DNA from: Bemisia tabaci
Lineage: Eukaryota > Arthropoda > Insecta > Hemiptera > Aleyrodidae
Length of the DNA: 64,000 nt
Direction of reading: 5' to 3'
NCBI RefSeq assembly: GCF_918797505.1
Contig: NC_092795.1
Span: 60,982,916-61,046,915, forward strand
Position numbers and translations under genes: made by a program. Shown here one piece after another: positions 54,201-60,555 of the stretch. Below the pieces are notes generated by a model, which did no database searches, was not told the DNA's origin, and worked only from the letters and a program-made list of their open reading frames with translations. Every line of letters begins with the position of its first letter. Within the stretch, counting starts at the first letter, position 1.

Positions 54201-56103
54201 CGCATTGCGCAATGCGTGAAGTATCCCTGTTAGGTTTGTAGGCGCCAGTGCGTCGTCGCTCCGCTTTGTGTTAGGCTCTATTATTTAATCTGGCGGAGTC
54301 AGCGTTTTTCAACTCATGATTTTGAAATGTTTGCATACTCTGTATGGACTATTCTCATTTCAATTGATGAAAAAAAAAAAATATGTTTTAAAGGAAAATA
54401 TAATGTGTGTTTTGTAAATATAAAGGTAGTTTCGTATCAAACTTAATGATTTCCAAAGCACACGAATTTCTACACAATTTCTTATAGCCTTTTATAGCCA
54501 ATGGTGAAAAAGTGTAAAGCCCGGCGATAGGAACTACAGCCCGACTGTATACTTTTTTATAGCTTCGTATAGCCCGGCTATATGATTTGCTCCGCTTTCT
54601 AGAGCCAGCTATATGATTTTCAATAGCCTTCTTTAGTCGGTTATAAGAACTCCTATGGTATTTTGAAACGCAGCTCCTATCGCCAATTTTTATCAGGGCA
54701 GGGATGTATAATAAGTAGGAACACTTTAGTTTTACACCGTTTAGGCTTTTCAAAGTGCGACCTGCATTGTTTTGTCATTGGCTTCTGTGCACGAAAGAGC
54801 TACCAGCAAGCAAATTGACGGTGAATGTCCCAAATCACATAGGGTTGGGACGTCGCAGTCTTCCTGTCATACTTTATTTTTTAAACGGAAAATTACTCAA
54901 CTTTAATTCTTGAAAACTTCCGTGATTTTCCTTCCCTGTCCGAAGGTTATTCTGTGAAAATTTTAAGGAATGATATTGATATGTTCTCCTTTAAACAAAT
55001 TAAAGAAGAGCGGGGATTTTAAAACACCGCAAACGAGCTAGGTAATTTGGGACTTCTACCGTCGAAATATGATATCAAGTACACACGCGTCGTGTTTCGG
55101 GATATTTTTTGCCGTACTTTTCATATTGATGGCTACTGTGTGGAGCCCCACATGTCCATTGCGGTGTTTCAAAATGTATGCTCTTATTTTATTTTTTTGA
55201 AGGAAAACAAGTTAATTACGTGGCTTGAAGTGCATGTAGAGTATATCCTGCCCATCGAGGAGAAAAATAAAGAGAGTTTTCAAGAAATTCCGAAGACTAG
55301 TTTTCCATAGAAAAAACGGAGTATGACGGGCGGTTTGCGACGTCACAAACGTGGTCCCGTATTTCGGTCAGCGATAAGTATTTTAATGTAGGTCTTGTTC
55401 TTTATTCCTCTCTAAAAAAACGACGTGTAATTGCGACAAATTATTCCATGGTAAAACTTGGCTTCAGGAGTTGCGTTCCAAAATACCATAGGGGTTCTTA
55501 TAGCTGGCTATAGAAGGCGATAGAAAGCGATAGAAAATAATATAGCCGGTCTCTAGTTCCTCTAGCCGGGCTGTATAGTTTATCGCTCGGCTATAGCTCT
55601 TACAGTTGTCAGCTATATCATTTTCACCATCGGCTGTGAAGGGCTGTAAAAAATTGTAAAGGCGGCTGTAGAAAGCTCTAAGAAATCTTTTAGGCAGCCA
55701 GCTAATAGGTCTGTGGTCTTTCGGAAAACAGATCTTTGAGCCAATTGTCACCAGCGTTAGTTCTTACTTTCACTGCTCATGTGCCTGCAAATTCATGATA
55801 ATGTACTCTTTTTCAGTCCACCTGAATAAGCAAAACCGAATGAATGCATTGATCAGCAACAGCTTGAATTTGGGATCAAACGGATTCAAAAACATGTCAC
55901 TGGCTTTGAATAATACGAATCGGGCGCATTCTTGGAGCGGCGGATACGTGTCGCCATGGACGACCTACGCCAACGGACCCAACTCCCCGGAGCTTCACAT
56001 CAAGCGGCCGATCCGTCTCCAGGCTTTACTCCCTCTTCCTGTCATGGATAAACAAGAGCAAAAGATATCCAAACCTAGCCTAAACATGCTTGATGTCATT
56101 TAA
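33102..56103 (+). CDS. KIF17: Kinesin-2 family motor protein, KIF17/OSM-3 type (14 exons, 5' end incomplete)
   Basis: Joining 14 exons (33102-33257, 35219-35504, 37884-38135, 40170-40309, 40892-41123, 43010-43230, 44826-44878, 46178-46219, 47008-47248, 49338-49498, 51412-51512, 52166-52299, 53214-53319, 55817-56103) gives 2412 nt: 803 codons and a TAA with no internal stop. All introns are GT..AG and all phases match. In the visible protein the Walker A GQTGCGKS is at residues 66-73, switch I NSDSSRSH at 179-186, switch II DLAGSE at 221-226, and the motor-end motif [10 protein letters not shown] at about 307-316. A charged coiled coil follows at about 360-430. The tail contains [35 protein letters not shown] and [12 protein letters not shown], which resemble the vertebrate KIF17 tail rather than KIF3A/B. 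Known family role: homodimeric plus-end-directed microtubule motor for intraflagellar and dendritic transport. With about 25 missing N-terminal residues the protein would be about 830 aa, shorter than vertebrate KIF17 (about 1030 aa). The start exon was not found. Confidence 0.93.
33325..34092. mobile_element. hAT-type non-autonomous element with 8-bp target duplication
   Basis: The ends CAGGCTCGGACTGGC and GCCAGTCCGACCCTG form imperfect terminal inverted repeats. The flanks are identical ACCAACAT at 33317-33324 and 34093-34100. An 8-bp duplication and CAGG.. ends fit the hAT superfamily. Inside are two direct copies of a roughly 100-bp module (33620-33720 and 33807-33905) starting GATACAACTATTCG. 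There is no transposase frame. It sits 67 bp downstream of a KIF17 exon. Confidence 0.85.
34885..35164 (+). repeat. tRNA-derived SINE in the KIF17 intron
   Basis: The head is tRNA-like: an A-box region TGGCCTATAGGTTAGCGC, an anticodon-like loop CTCCAGG and a B box GGCTCGAATCC (34937-34947). An unrelated body of about 180 bp follows, then an A-rich tail (about 35132-35164). This order is typical of a pol-III SINE. It ends 54 bases before the P-loop exon. A functional tRNA is unlikely because the acceptor-stem ends do not pair convincingly and the body and A-tail are fused on. Confidence 0.8.
35219..35504 (+). CDS. KIF17: KIF17-type gene, P-loop exon
   Basis: The acceptor TTTTTGTATAG is followed by GGG GTG TTG GAG, continuing the frame from the previous exon (VE|GVLEGYN). 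It encodes the Walker A loop GQTGCGKS, then [30 protein letters not shown] and [14 protein letters not shown]. The donor at 35505 (GTTTGT) leaves one base, and with the next exon this completes a GAT codon, giving YVCDLSHHAV. The other nearby GT, at 35509, would break the frame. Cys replaces the more usual Ser or Thr at the fifth position of the loop, and the pattern GxxxxGKS is still met. Confidence 0.94.
35568..35764. mobile_element. AAACCAAGGC foldback MITE, copy 2
   Basis: GGGAAACCAAGGCTG to GTGGTTTCCCATTTTC, starting 64 bp after the P-loop exon and directly following an A run. Confidence 0.75.
36259..37223. mobile_element. 965-bp TIR element with 78-bp palindromic core, copy 1
   Basis: The ends CCCTGGTAAAAATTGGTGAT and the complement ATCGCCAATTTTTACCAGGG are inverted, and TA lies on both sides. 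The subterminal regions are full of degenerate TATAGCCG/CGGCTATA words. The centre (36733-36810) is a palindrome with one mismatched pair. It lies in the KIF17 intron after the P-loop exon. Confidence 0.85.
37468..37726. mobile_element. TCGACGGTGAAAC foldback family, copy in KIF17 intron
   Basis: The outer arms are ATCGACGGCGAAACTACCAA and its complement at the right end. Inside are the recognisable words GCAGACTTCCTGTCATACTT, GGAGAAAATTCCGTGAAAAT and CAAACGAGATACGTGGTTTG. Related copies: 47314, 48831 and 54813. Fragments: 2563-2610, 34565-34640, 44045-44100. Confidence 0.78.
37884..38135 (+). CDS. KIF17: KIF17-type gene, switch I / switch II exon
   Basis: The acceptor is GTTGATTTCAG and the donor AAAACAG|GTTAGT. 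The 252-nt exon carries [16 protein letters not shown] (switch I) and [18 protein letters not shown] (switch II), which contact the nucleotide gamma-phosphate in kinesins. An insert [18 protein letters not shown] sits between them, at the position where kinesin-2 proteins vary. The exon is clearly more GC-rich than its flanks. Confidence 0.94.
38223..38489. mobile_element. GATAGACAAAGC-family MITE in KIF17 intron, copy 2
   Basis: A complete element starting GCGGGCTGATTATTGAAATT and ending TTTCAATAATCGGCCCGC, with the inner GGACTAACTAACGG / CAGTTAGTCC pair. It begins 88 bp after the switch-region exon. Confidence 0.82.
38735..39672. repeat. Long dispersed repeat, copy 1 (in KIF17 intron)
   Basis: Matches 58465-59725 plus 61085-61158, including TGACGCACGAATAGTGGTAT, AAATGCCCGA, TCGCAACTTACTCAAAAGCG and CAAAATGCTGATGGAGTC. 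It hosts the 165-bp MITE at 38760. It probably belongs to an older transposon. No coding capacity remains. Confidence 0.8.
38760..38924. mobile_element. 165-bp hAT-type foldback MITE, copy 1
   Basis: The whole element is a near-perfect palindrome from CAGTGGCGTGGCGTGAATTG to its complement, with the centre GGTGTTCGCTGCGAACACC. It is flanked by GTTGAATT at 38752-38759 and 38925-38932. It inserted into the long repeat at 38735-39672. The second copy of that repeat (about 58470-58500) has no insertion at the corresponding place. Confidence 0.9.
40170..40309 (+). CDS. KIF17: KIF17-type gene, relay helix (alpha4) exon
   Basis: The acceptor TTGTTGAACAG joins in phase 1 to give [20 protein letters not shown], followed by [27 protein letters not shown]. 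The donor is TTGCAG|GTCAGC. This is the near-invariant microtubule-binding and relay region of kinesin motors. At 140 nt it is short and lies between two repeat-filled introns. Confidence 0.94.
40520..40679. mobile_element. Degenerate copy of the 165-bp foldback MITE
   Basis: Shares ATCGATTATTAAGGT, the AACACC core and the CACGCCACACCATTG end with the two good copies, but with many substitutions and no visible target duplication. A second small foldback with ATCGATTGTTAT follows at about 40690-40770. Confidence 0.6.
40892..41123 (+). CDS. KIF17: KIF17-type gene, end of motor domain and neck exon
   Basis: The acceptor is TTTCACGCAG and the donor is a perfect GTGAGT. It encodes [38 protein letters not shown] and [20 protein letters not shown]. 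These are the last motor strand and helix, then the kinesin-2 neck (INEDPKD is characteristic of this family). It ends in phase 1. Confidence 0.94.
41124..42628 (+). other. KIF17 intron, unrecognised sequence
   Basis: A 167-codon open frame (41662-42165) lies here but has no splice support or known motifs. I treat it as chance. Confidence 0.4.
42629..42892. mobile_element. GATAGACAAAGC-family MITE in KIF17 intron, copy 3
   Basis: Complete: GCGGGCTGAGTGTTGAAATT to TTCAACAATCAGCCCGC, with the inner TAGACTAATTAATGG / TAATTAGTCCA pair. It lies about 120 bp upstream of the coiled-coil exon. Confidence 0.82.
43010..43230 (+). CDS. KIF17: KIF17-type gene, charged coiled-coil exon
   Basis: The acceptor is GGCTGTTTTTAG and the phase-1 junction gives [18 protein letters not shown]. 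The exon is dominated by Glu and Arg ([18 protein letters not shown]) and then heptad-like [12 protein letters not shown], as expected for the stalk coiled coil that dimerises KIF17. The donor CAG|GTCAGT at 43231 lies only ten bases before a TA-flanked MITE (43242), so the splice site has survived an insertion beside it. Confidence 0.92.
43242..43511. mobile_element. TTCGGTTCAT-type MITE, copy 2, beside a KIF17 splice donor
   Basis: CTGAGAAGTTTGGTCGTATG at the left and CGACCGAACTTTTTTTTTCG at the right are inverted ends with TA on both sides (43240-43241, 43512-43513). The left end begins ten bases inside the intron after the coiled-coil exon. Confidence 0.78.
43601..43884. mobile_element. 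284-bp hAT-like element in a KIF17 intron
   Basis: The ends are CATAGGCGGATCAAGGGG and TCTGGATCCGCCTATG. The flanking octamers CGCTCGCG and CGCTCGTA match at 6 of 8, so the target duplication is probable but imperfect. The interior is purine-rich on the left arm and pyrimidine-rich on the right. Confidence 0.65.
44826..44878 (+). CDS. KIF17: KIF17-type gene, 53-nt small exon (stalk)
   Basis: The acceptor is TTATTTTTCAG and the donor AAAAG|GTAATG. It encodes [17 protein letters not shown] plus two bases of an Arg/Ser codon. It is too short to be found by open-frame length. Support comes from the phases on both sides and from the frame staying open through to the next exon. Confidence 0.8.
44879..46177 (+). 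other. KIF17 intron
   Basis: Contains the diverged MITE at 44945. A segment near 45510-45620 (CCCCTGACCGCTTCGCGATC, GCGCTTTACTC) is related to 51670-51760. The rest is AT-rich. Confidence 0.45.
44945..45093. mobile_element. GGACGTATTTCT foldback MITE, diverged copy
   Basis: Weak ends (GGAGGTATTTCTGCCAAACA and CGGCAGAAATGTGTCC) around paired TGAGCCCTG / CAGGGCTCATG arms. Confidence 0.6.
46178..46219 (+). CDS. KIF17: KIF17-type gene, 42-nt microexon (stalk)
   Basis: The acceptor CTTTTTTTCTCTTACAG has a strong pyrimidine tract and the donor is AAAAAG|GTTTG. It encodes [14 protein letters not shown] in phase 2 at both ends. Its length is a multiple of three, so skipping it would keep the frame. 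This microexon could be alternatively spliced (inference). Confidence 0.75.
46721..46952. mobile_element. 232-bp foldback MITE upstream of a KIF17 tail exon
   Basis: The left end CACGGAAAAAAATTAAATTG and a near-complementary right end enclose long arms (TAAAAAGAGTGAGTGCAATG and its complement) around an ACCACCCCCGCGGTTAAATT centre. TA on both sides suggests a Tc1/mariner-type target. It ends 55 bp before the exon at 47008. Confidence 0.78.
47008..47248 (+). CDS. KIF17: KIF17-type gene, tail exon with basic helix
   Basis: The acceptor is TTTTGTGTTTCAG and the donor AAACACAAG|GTCGCT. It encodes [40 protein letters not shown] and [18 protein letters not shown]. The VGGE..KERxxRRKR..ERR block and the VYDxIQ motif are shared with the vertebrate KIF17 tail and identify the paralogue. 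GC content is far above its surroundings. Confidence 0.93.
47314..47578. mobile_element. TCGACGGTGTAAGTCGG variant of the foldback family
   Basis: Shares the interior words with 37468-37726, but both terminal arms carry the same replaced sequence (GTGTAAGTCGGCAATCACAT and its complement). Confidence 0.75.
47573..47923. mobile_element. 351-bp foldback overlapping the end of the previous repeat
   Basis: The arms AAATTTGAATGAGAACCAAG and complement, then AATATTTATTAATTACCGAG and CACCTTTCGGCTTAC, read inward from both ends around a non-repeated centre. It abuts or overlaps the element at 47314-47578. Confidence 0.7.
48140..48560. repeat. Single-unit relative of the 20.8-21.7 kb array
   Basis: CATCCAACTTTTCTACTCTG, TGTTGCTTCGTGATTATGAC, GATCTGTGAGAAGAAACCTC and GAAGCGCCTGCAAAACTCCG match the longer array in the same order. 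Confidence 0.72.
48831..49092. mobile_element. TCGACGGTGAAAC foldback family, further copy
   Basis: TATATCGACGGTGAAACTAC to GTAGTTTCACCGTCGATAT, in inverted orientation relative to 37468-37726 and very close to it in sequence. Confidence 0.8.
49338..49498 (+). CDS. KIF17: KIF17-type gene, tail coiled-coil exon
   Basis: The acceptor is CCTTTATATTTGTAG and the donor a perfect GTAAGT. It encodes [40 protein letters not shown] and [14 protein letters not shown]. This matches the conserved KIF17 tail segment (DLQSEFxxEKxDYLxTIRxQER..RxDCNYSN). Confidence 0.94.
50395..50559. mobile_element. 165-bp hAT-type foldback MITE, copy 2
   Basis: Same length and ends as the copy at 38760, with 8-bp target duplications GTTGCTTG at 50387-50394 and 50560-50567. 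It lies in the KIF17 intron between the exons at 49338 and 51412. Confidence 0.9.
50749..50992. mobile_element. GATAGACAAAGC-family MITE in KIF17 intron, copy 4
   Basis: GCGAGCTGATTGTTGACATT to TTTCAACAACCAGCCCGC. The central part is shortened compared with the other copies. Confidence 0.78.
51412..51512 (+). CDS. KIF17: KIF17-type gene, tail exon (NYSNLDKIK junction)
   Basis: The acceptor is ATTATTTTTTGCAG and the donor a perfect GTAAGT. The phase-2 junction produces [18 protein letters not shown], then [19 protein letters not shown]. The NYSN(L)xKI..W.xD...W..P pattern is a KIF17 tail signature. Confidence 0.93.
51916..52142. mobile_element. GGACGTATTTCT foldback MITE next to a KIF17 acceptor
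   Basis: TTGGACGTATTTCTGTCAAA and TTTGATAGAAATACGTCCAA are strongly inverted, with AACTAAGCGCCATGG arms inside. It ends 23 bases before the exon at 52166. Confidence 0.8.
52166..52299 (+). CDS. KIF17: KIF17-type gene, Ser/Asn-rich tail exon
   Basis: The acceptor ATTATTTTTTAG joins in phase 1 to give [20 protein letters not shown]. The rest is low-complexity and polar ([18 protein letters not shown]). The donor is a perfect GTAAGT at 52300. A MITE (51916-52142) ends about 24 bases upstream of the exon, so it abuts the acceptor's pyrimidine tract. Read-through past the donor stays open to 52548 but becomes unrelated sequence. Confidence 0.88.
53214..53319 (+). CDS. KIF17: KIF17-type gene, NYFKPKRA tail exon
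   Basis: The acceptor is TTTTTTTGTTTTAG and the donor a perfect GTAAGT. It encodes [20 protein letters not shown] and [15 protein letters not shown]. The NYF(R/K)xKRAxxxL block is conserved with the vertebrate KIF17 tail. Confidence 0.92.
53593..54698. mobile_element. 1.1-kb TIR element with perfect 78-bp palindromic core, copy 2
   Basis: Same family as 36259-37223, in the opposite orientation, with CA on both sides. The core at 54170-54247 is a perfect palindrome. An extra segment of about 150 bp near 53700-53860 is absent from the other copies. It lies in the last KIF17 intron. Confidence 0.85.
54813..55067. mobile_element. TTGACGGTGAATGTCCC variant of the foldback family
   Basis: The left arm ATTGACGGTGAATGTCCCAA and right arm GGGACTTCTACCGTCGAA pair with each other but differ from the arms of the other copies. 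Confidence 0.7.
55447..55755. mobile_element. Internally deleted copy of the CCCTGGTAAAAATTGG family
   Basis: Keeps both end regions (AAAATACCATAGGGGTTCTT on the left, a diverged AACAGATC..CCAATTGTCACC on the right) and the TATAGCCGG words, but lacks the palindromic core. It sits 60 bp upstream of the terminal KIF17 exon. Confidence 0.75.
55817..56103 (+). CDS. KIF17: KIF17-type gene, terminal coding exon
   Basis: The acceptor is ACTCTTTTTCAG and the phase-1 junction gives [20 protein letters not shown]. The frame runs through [20 protein letters not shown] to ...LNMLDVI and TAA at 56101. [12 protein letters not shown] resembles the RPFRLESL segment near the vertebrate KIF17 C-terminus. The basic nuclear-localisation-like end of vertebrate KIF17 is not obvious here. 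Confidence 0.92.
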
Positions 56104-56298
56104 ATCATCTCGAAATCAGCTAACTTACCTGCTCGGCCAATTTCCGCCCCCTTGTATTATAGACACCGCCGTGCTAAGGGAAAACGCCGTGTCAACATTC
56201 GAAAGTTGCTTCATTTCCTCTGATAAACATTTTGATTTTTGAGGAGTGGCACGAATATTTTCTTTTGAAGTTTTCTGGCAATATAGATCCATATTACG

Positions 56299-56304
56299 AA
56301 TAAA
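56299..56304 (+). other. Candidate polyadenylation signal of the KIF17-type gene
   Basis: The first AATAAA downstream of the stop lies about 195 nt after it. It is at the edge of a dispersed repeat (56160-56260), so its use is uncertain. Further AATAAA words occur at 57021 and 57471. cDNA would decide. Confidence 0.3.
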
Positions 56305-56599
56305 ATTCTCTGAAAAATTCAAAGAAAAATTTTCACAAATTCCCCTAAAACTTCATGCTCAAGTAGGTGTCCAATCGTGAAAATTTACCTACTTAAACTG
56401 TGATTAGTTCAGTGAGTGGCATTTCCCGACGGAAATTTAATTTCTAAGTATGCTGAGTTAACACAAATGGGGTATGGAGGTAAAGCATACAATTTTGCCT
56501 TCAATTTTTAAGATAGGCCAGAAAACAATTTTCCGGACTGGAATAGTTAGAATTCAGGAGTTGTATTTTCTTTGATCAGAAATGTTGTCCTCTCGGTAA

Positions 56600-57154
56600 C
56601 AATGGACCACTAGACAAGGTTCGAATTTAAGCCTTCTGATACATGTTTCTTTACCAAAATTTCACGTAAGTCACGATGCGCACAACGAAAATTACCGAAA
56701 TCAACTCCTTACGAAGATATTTAATGATTCTTGATGCGTGAATTCAAACCTCCCGCCTTGAAAACTCAATGCTCTACGTGACTCACATCGCGCGCTAAAC
56801 GTTATCATGACAGTCTCTGCGATATAAAAATCTGGCAACCTTAATCTTGACGCTTTGGCTCAGCTGTAGCAAATTGCTTATAGTTTGAACAACTCATGGT
56901 GGAAAATGAACATTGCTCGATTGAGAAGCTTGCTGAAACCGTTGCAGTGCACGATTTGACTCACGTAGAGCTTGGAGTTTCTTGTGAGCGGGCAGTTCAA
57001 ATTCCTCGTAGCCTATGTGAAATAAAAATGTTAATATCTCCGTTAGGAGTTGGTTTCAGTAAGTTTCGTTGTGCGCGTCGTGCTTCACGTGAAATTTTGG
57101 TGAAGAAACATGAATGAGGATGCTGAAATTCGTACCTTGTCTAGTGGTCCATTG
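56600..57154. mobile_element. 555-bp foldback element in the KIF17 3' flank
   Basis: CAATGGACCACTAGACAAGG and its exact complement at the right end, with long inner arms (ACATGTTTCTTTACCAAAAT, AAATTTCACGTAAGTCACGA). An open frame across one arm (56896-57117) is a by-product. Confidence 0.78.
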
Positions 57155-57858
57155 TGTGGAACTCATGTGTGAATCGTAAAATTTTGATGCTCTGCCTTTC
57201 TTATTTTTAAATCCTTGCAATTTACAAGCAATGAATCATATGCAAATGACAGTTCACCTCCAAAGATGAGACATCATTTTTCTTACACTCATGCAGCAAA
57301 CGACACTGGTCTCCAGTGTCCTCAGATAATCATTGGCAATGTTTTTTGGGAGGGTGACTTAAAGTCTGTCAATACTCTCAAAATCCGATCTAAATTGACT
57401 AAAATCTTCGGCGATTTGGACATTTAACGCTCGTTTTCTTTTGAGCCAGTGAAAAAAAGAATGGATTGAAATAAAATTCCAAGACTTTGAAGTAAGCTGT
57501 CTCACTTTTTTTATTACGTTTTAAATGAATATGTTGATGATTTAAATTTATAACTTCCGCCAGTAACGACGAATCCGTTAACTTTAGACCAACCTCTCCT
57601 CGAAATCATTTCGTTGGTCGTTCCGTTCTGTTTCTTTTTGAGTCTGGTCCTTAAATAATAATGATTGTATTTCATTCCTAAGTTACGTTGAAAATTTACT
57701 ATTTTATCATCCGTTGAAATCATTTCCTGTACCCACATGAATATACTATACACTAAACTTTGTTACTGTTTCTTTCGAAAAGACTATTTTCTATAATAAA
57801 AGACTTCACACGTTATTCTGCAATTAATTTACAATCTACCTCTGAACATTAAGGTGTG
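57155..57858. other. 3' flank, no gene supported
   Basis: AT-rich, with short open frames on both strands (57215-57427 +, 57514-57753 -) and an AATAAA at 57471. It could include a distal 3' UTR of the KIF17-type gene. Confidence 0.35.
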
Positions 57859-57866
57859 GATCCAGT

Positions 57867-58355
57867 CATGGGTGGAACTAGGACTTTTCTGTGCCGGGGG
57901 GGGGGGGGAGGACGTTACAGGAGGCTATACAACTTGAGCTAAGGGGGGTGTAGGGGACTCCTCAGCTGCAGAGGGGGGTCCAAAAGGCGGGAGCCTCCCC
58001 CGGAAAGTTTTTGAAAATTGGAACGCCTTGAGAGGAATTTTAAGCCATTCTCAATGACAAATTAAATGGAATTAATACGGATGACAGAAATTACGTTACA
58101 ACGCGCGAAAAACCACAACCGGTCAAATTACTTTCCACGTTCCTTACTCGGAGAAAGCTGACCTCTTTGCGAGTATTTTCATCTTCTGACATCTTTGATC
58201 GATTATATTAAGATTAAGCTCATATTTATTACATTCTCTATGCCTCTTACCTCAAAGCTAATTAGTAGCTTGGAACATTGACATTTTTTGGAAGGGGCCG
58301 AGCAGAATTGTGGGGGGGGGGGGGGGGGGCTCAGCCCCTGCTATTTCCGCCCATA
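57867..58355. mobile_element. 489-bp hAT-type element with 8-bp target duplication
   Basis: The ends CATGGGTGGAACTAG and the complement of TATGGGCGGAAATAG are inverted. The flanks are identical GATCCAGT at 57859-57866 and 58356-58363. It contains G runs of 13 (57896-57908) and 18 (58312-58329). It lies in the 3' flank of the KIF17-type gene. Confidence 0.85.
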
Positions 58356-58464
58356 GATCCAGTGTAGAATGGAAATTGACTTTTTTATGTTCATAATGAG
58401 GATTTAAAAATTTCTCTGAAATACGCATATTGATGTTATTTGATTAACGAGCCGTTTTGCTCCC

Positions 58465-59725
58465 GAAAATTACGTATTACATTGCTGAAATTCGTAGTTC
58501 GTGCCCTGATGCCTCGGCCAATGATTTGCCTTCAATTAGCCGGGTATGCAAAATGGCTGTCGTGACGCACGAATAGTGGTATCAGAATTTTGCATTATTA
58601 TTACGGAGTGGGTTGAAGGCGCATTTCTGTATCCCATGTGAGTGGCCTCGTACAATGATGTTGACCAAGTTCATAATCTTGTGGTCCCCAATCGAGCCGT
58701 AATTTTGAAAAATGCCCGAGGAATAAAACTTTGATTTTTAAATTAAAAGATTTTTTTTGTCTGTAAGACTTATTTAAAAAAAAGAGAGCCCAAAAGCTTG
58801 GTTCAGATTTTGGGTTTTTAAGTCCGCTTGCTTTGGTCATCTTATTCTCATGCAAAACTGAGAGTCGCCGTTTTCAAGATCGCAACTTACTCAAAAGCGG
58901 TTGTGAATTCAATAAGTTTTGCACGGATAAAATGAGCTTTCGTCGATGAACTGTGAATAATCCAAATTCAACTTTGTCCACTGGTCCATTTGAAAGGCAT
59001 AAAGCGTAGAAAGGACAGAGCATGGATGCCCTCCGAGTTTCTACGGGCACTATATATAACGTACACATAAAGATGGCTGCAGGTGTCTAACGGTATTTTT
59101 GCCATAGTGTTGGAGGAAAAATAGAAAAAAAAAACCATTACGTATATAATTTTTTGCGGGTCCATGCAGAGACGAGATATACTAGAGACTCACACTGTCT
59201 TTTTACCTACCTATGGTGTAAAAGATACTCAAGGGAGCCAATTCTTTGATTCTTTTATTGATGACGCACGGTATTGGATCAACTAAAGCTTCTAAACAAC
59301 TTTTAAGTATGAATAAACTCTATTTTTAATCTTAATGATCAAGATCAGGTTCAAAATGCTAATAATTGCAGAATTGCGTATCTCGTAATCAACTGTCATT
59401 TTCCAATCAGGGAATGCTTGATCTGGCCATATGAGATCAAACTAAATCTTACCTGATAAAAAATTTTAAGCATGAAACTCTTTTTTCAGTCTATAAATGG
59501 TTCGAATCCGCCAACAACAGGTTTAAAACACTAATTTCAAAAATGTGTATCCCGTGATGAAGTTTCAATTCATAGTGCCGGAAAACCCGAATCTCGGCAT
59601 TTCTGCCGTATTTTCTAACAGTTCGAGAAATTATTCAAAATGCTGATGGAGTCTGAAAAAACAACTTATTCTTGCTATCTTCAAGAATTATTACCCTTCT
59701 ACTAACAGTAAAGAGGAATGTAGAC
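58465..59725. repeat. Long dispersed repeat, copy 2, left part
   Basis: Homologous to 38735-39610, but interrupted by about 560 bp of extra sequence (about 59005-59565) and then by the 1.36-kb hAT-type element. The copy resumes at 61085-61158. Confidence 0.78.
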
Positions 59726-60270
59726 CAGGGCCGGATTTACCTACTTGCGCCCATGGGCCGCCTGTATTTTTCCGCCCCCTTCTCATTCGTTTTGAAACAT
59801 CAATAGATCGTATTTGACAGTGGTTCGATGTTTCGTTTGGTTCGAAACAATAGAACTTAACCTCAAACAAAAATTTTAGGATAATTCGGAAAAGCTGAAA
59901 ATGATAAAATCCCTAACAATTTCACTTTTCATTGCCATTTGGTACTCGAGAGAATAAAAATTCGATCACATAAGACCCGTTACCTCAGATTTCTAAATTA
60001 TGACTTTGGAAGCTGTGGTTACATATATTGAACCAATCGATATCAATATAATCTCGCCTGTGTGATCTGTCGAATACGATCTATAAAAACCATCAAGTGA
60101 ACGTGCCGGTGGGGGAGGGGTGTATGAGACGCGTTTACTCGTGAGGCACATTTTTTGTGAAAGCCCCGTCAACACTAACAAAAGTTCTGTTCCATAAATC
60201 CATCCATGTTTGGACAAGGCCTTCCATTTGTAAAAACGAACGAAAAAATTATGAAAGAACAAACATAAAT

Positions 60271-60531
60271 GGACCGCGCTAAACAGAAAGGAACCAAGCC
60301 ACATCAGCTATTGTCAAATTTAATTTGCAATTTAATGTTTTACATGAAAACGGTTGCGCGGATTTTCGTGCAAATTTCAGCGGATTTTCTCCATAGTACG
60401 AAGCAAATTCCTTAAAATTTTCAAAAGGAATTTACAAAAACGATCGCTTGTAAAAAATTAAACTGCCCAGTTAAATTTGGCAATTGCTGATGTGGCTTGG
60501 TTCCTTTCTGTTAAACGCGGTCCAAGTGTGG
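60271..60531. mobile_element. TIR element nested inside the 1.36-kb hAT-type element
   Basis: The ends TGGACCGCGCTAAACAGAAA and its near-complement CTGTTAAACGCGGTCCA face each other. The interior contains AAATTGCCCAGTTAAATTTG-like sequence. A related single end lies at 46321-46453 in a KIF17 intron (TTGCCCAGTTAAATTTGGCC and TAAACACGGTCCA). Confidence 0.7.
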
Positions 60532-60555
60532 TTAGTAATTTTAACTTCCGCCGCT

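Noticed and set aside
56896..57117. Open frame downstream of the KIF17 stop
   Set aside because: It is one arm of the 555-bp foldback element, and the mirrored arm reads similarly.
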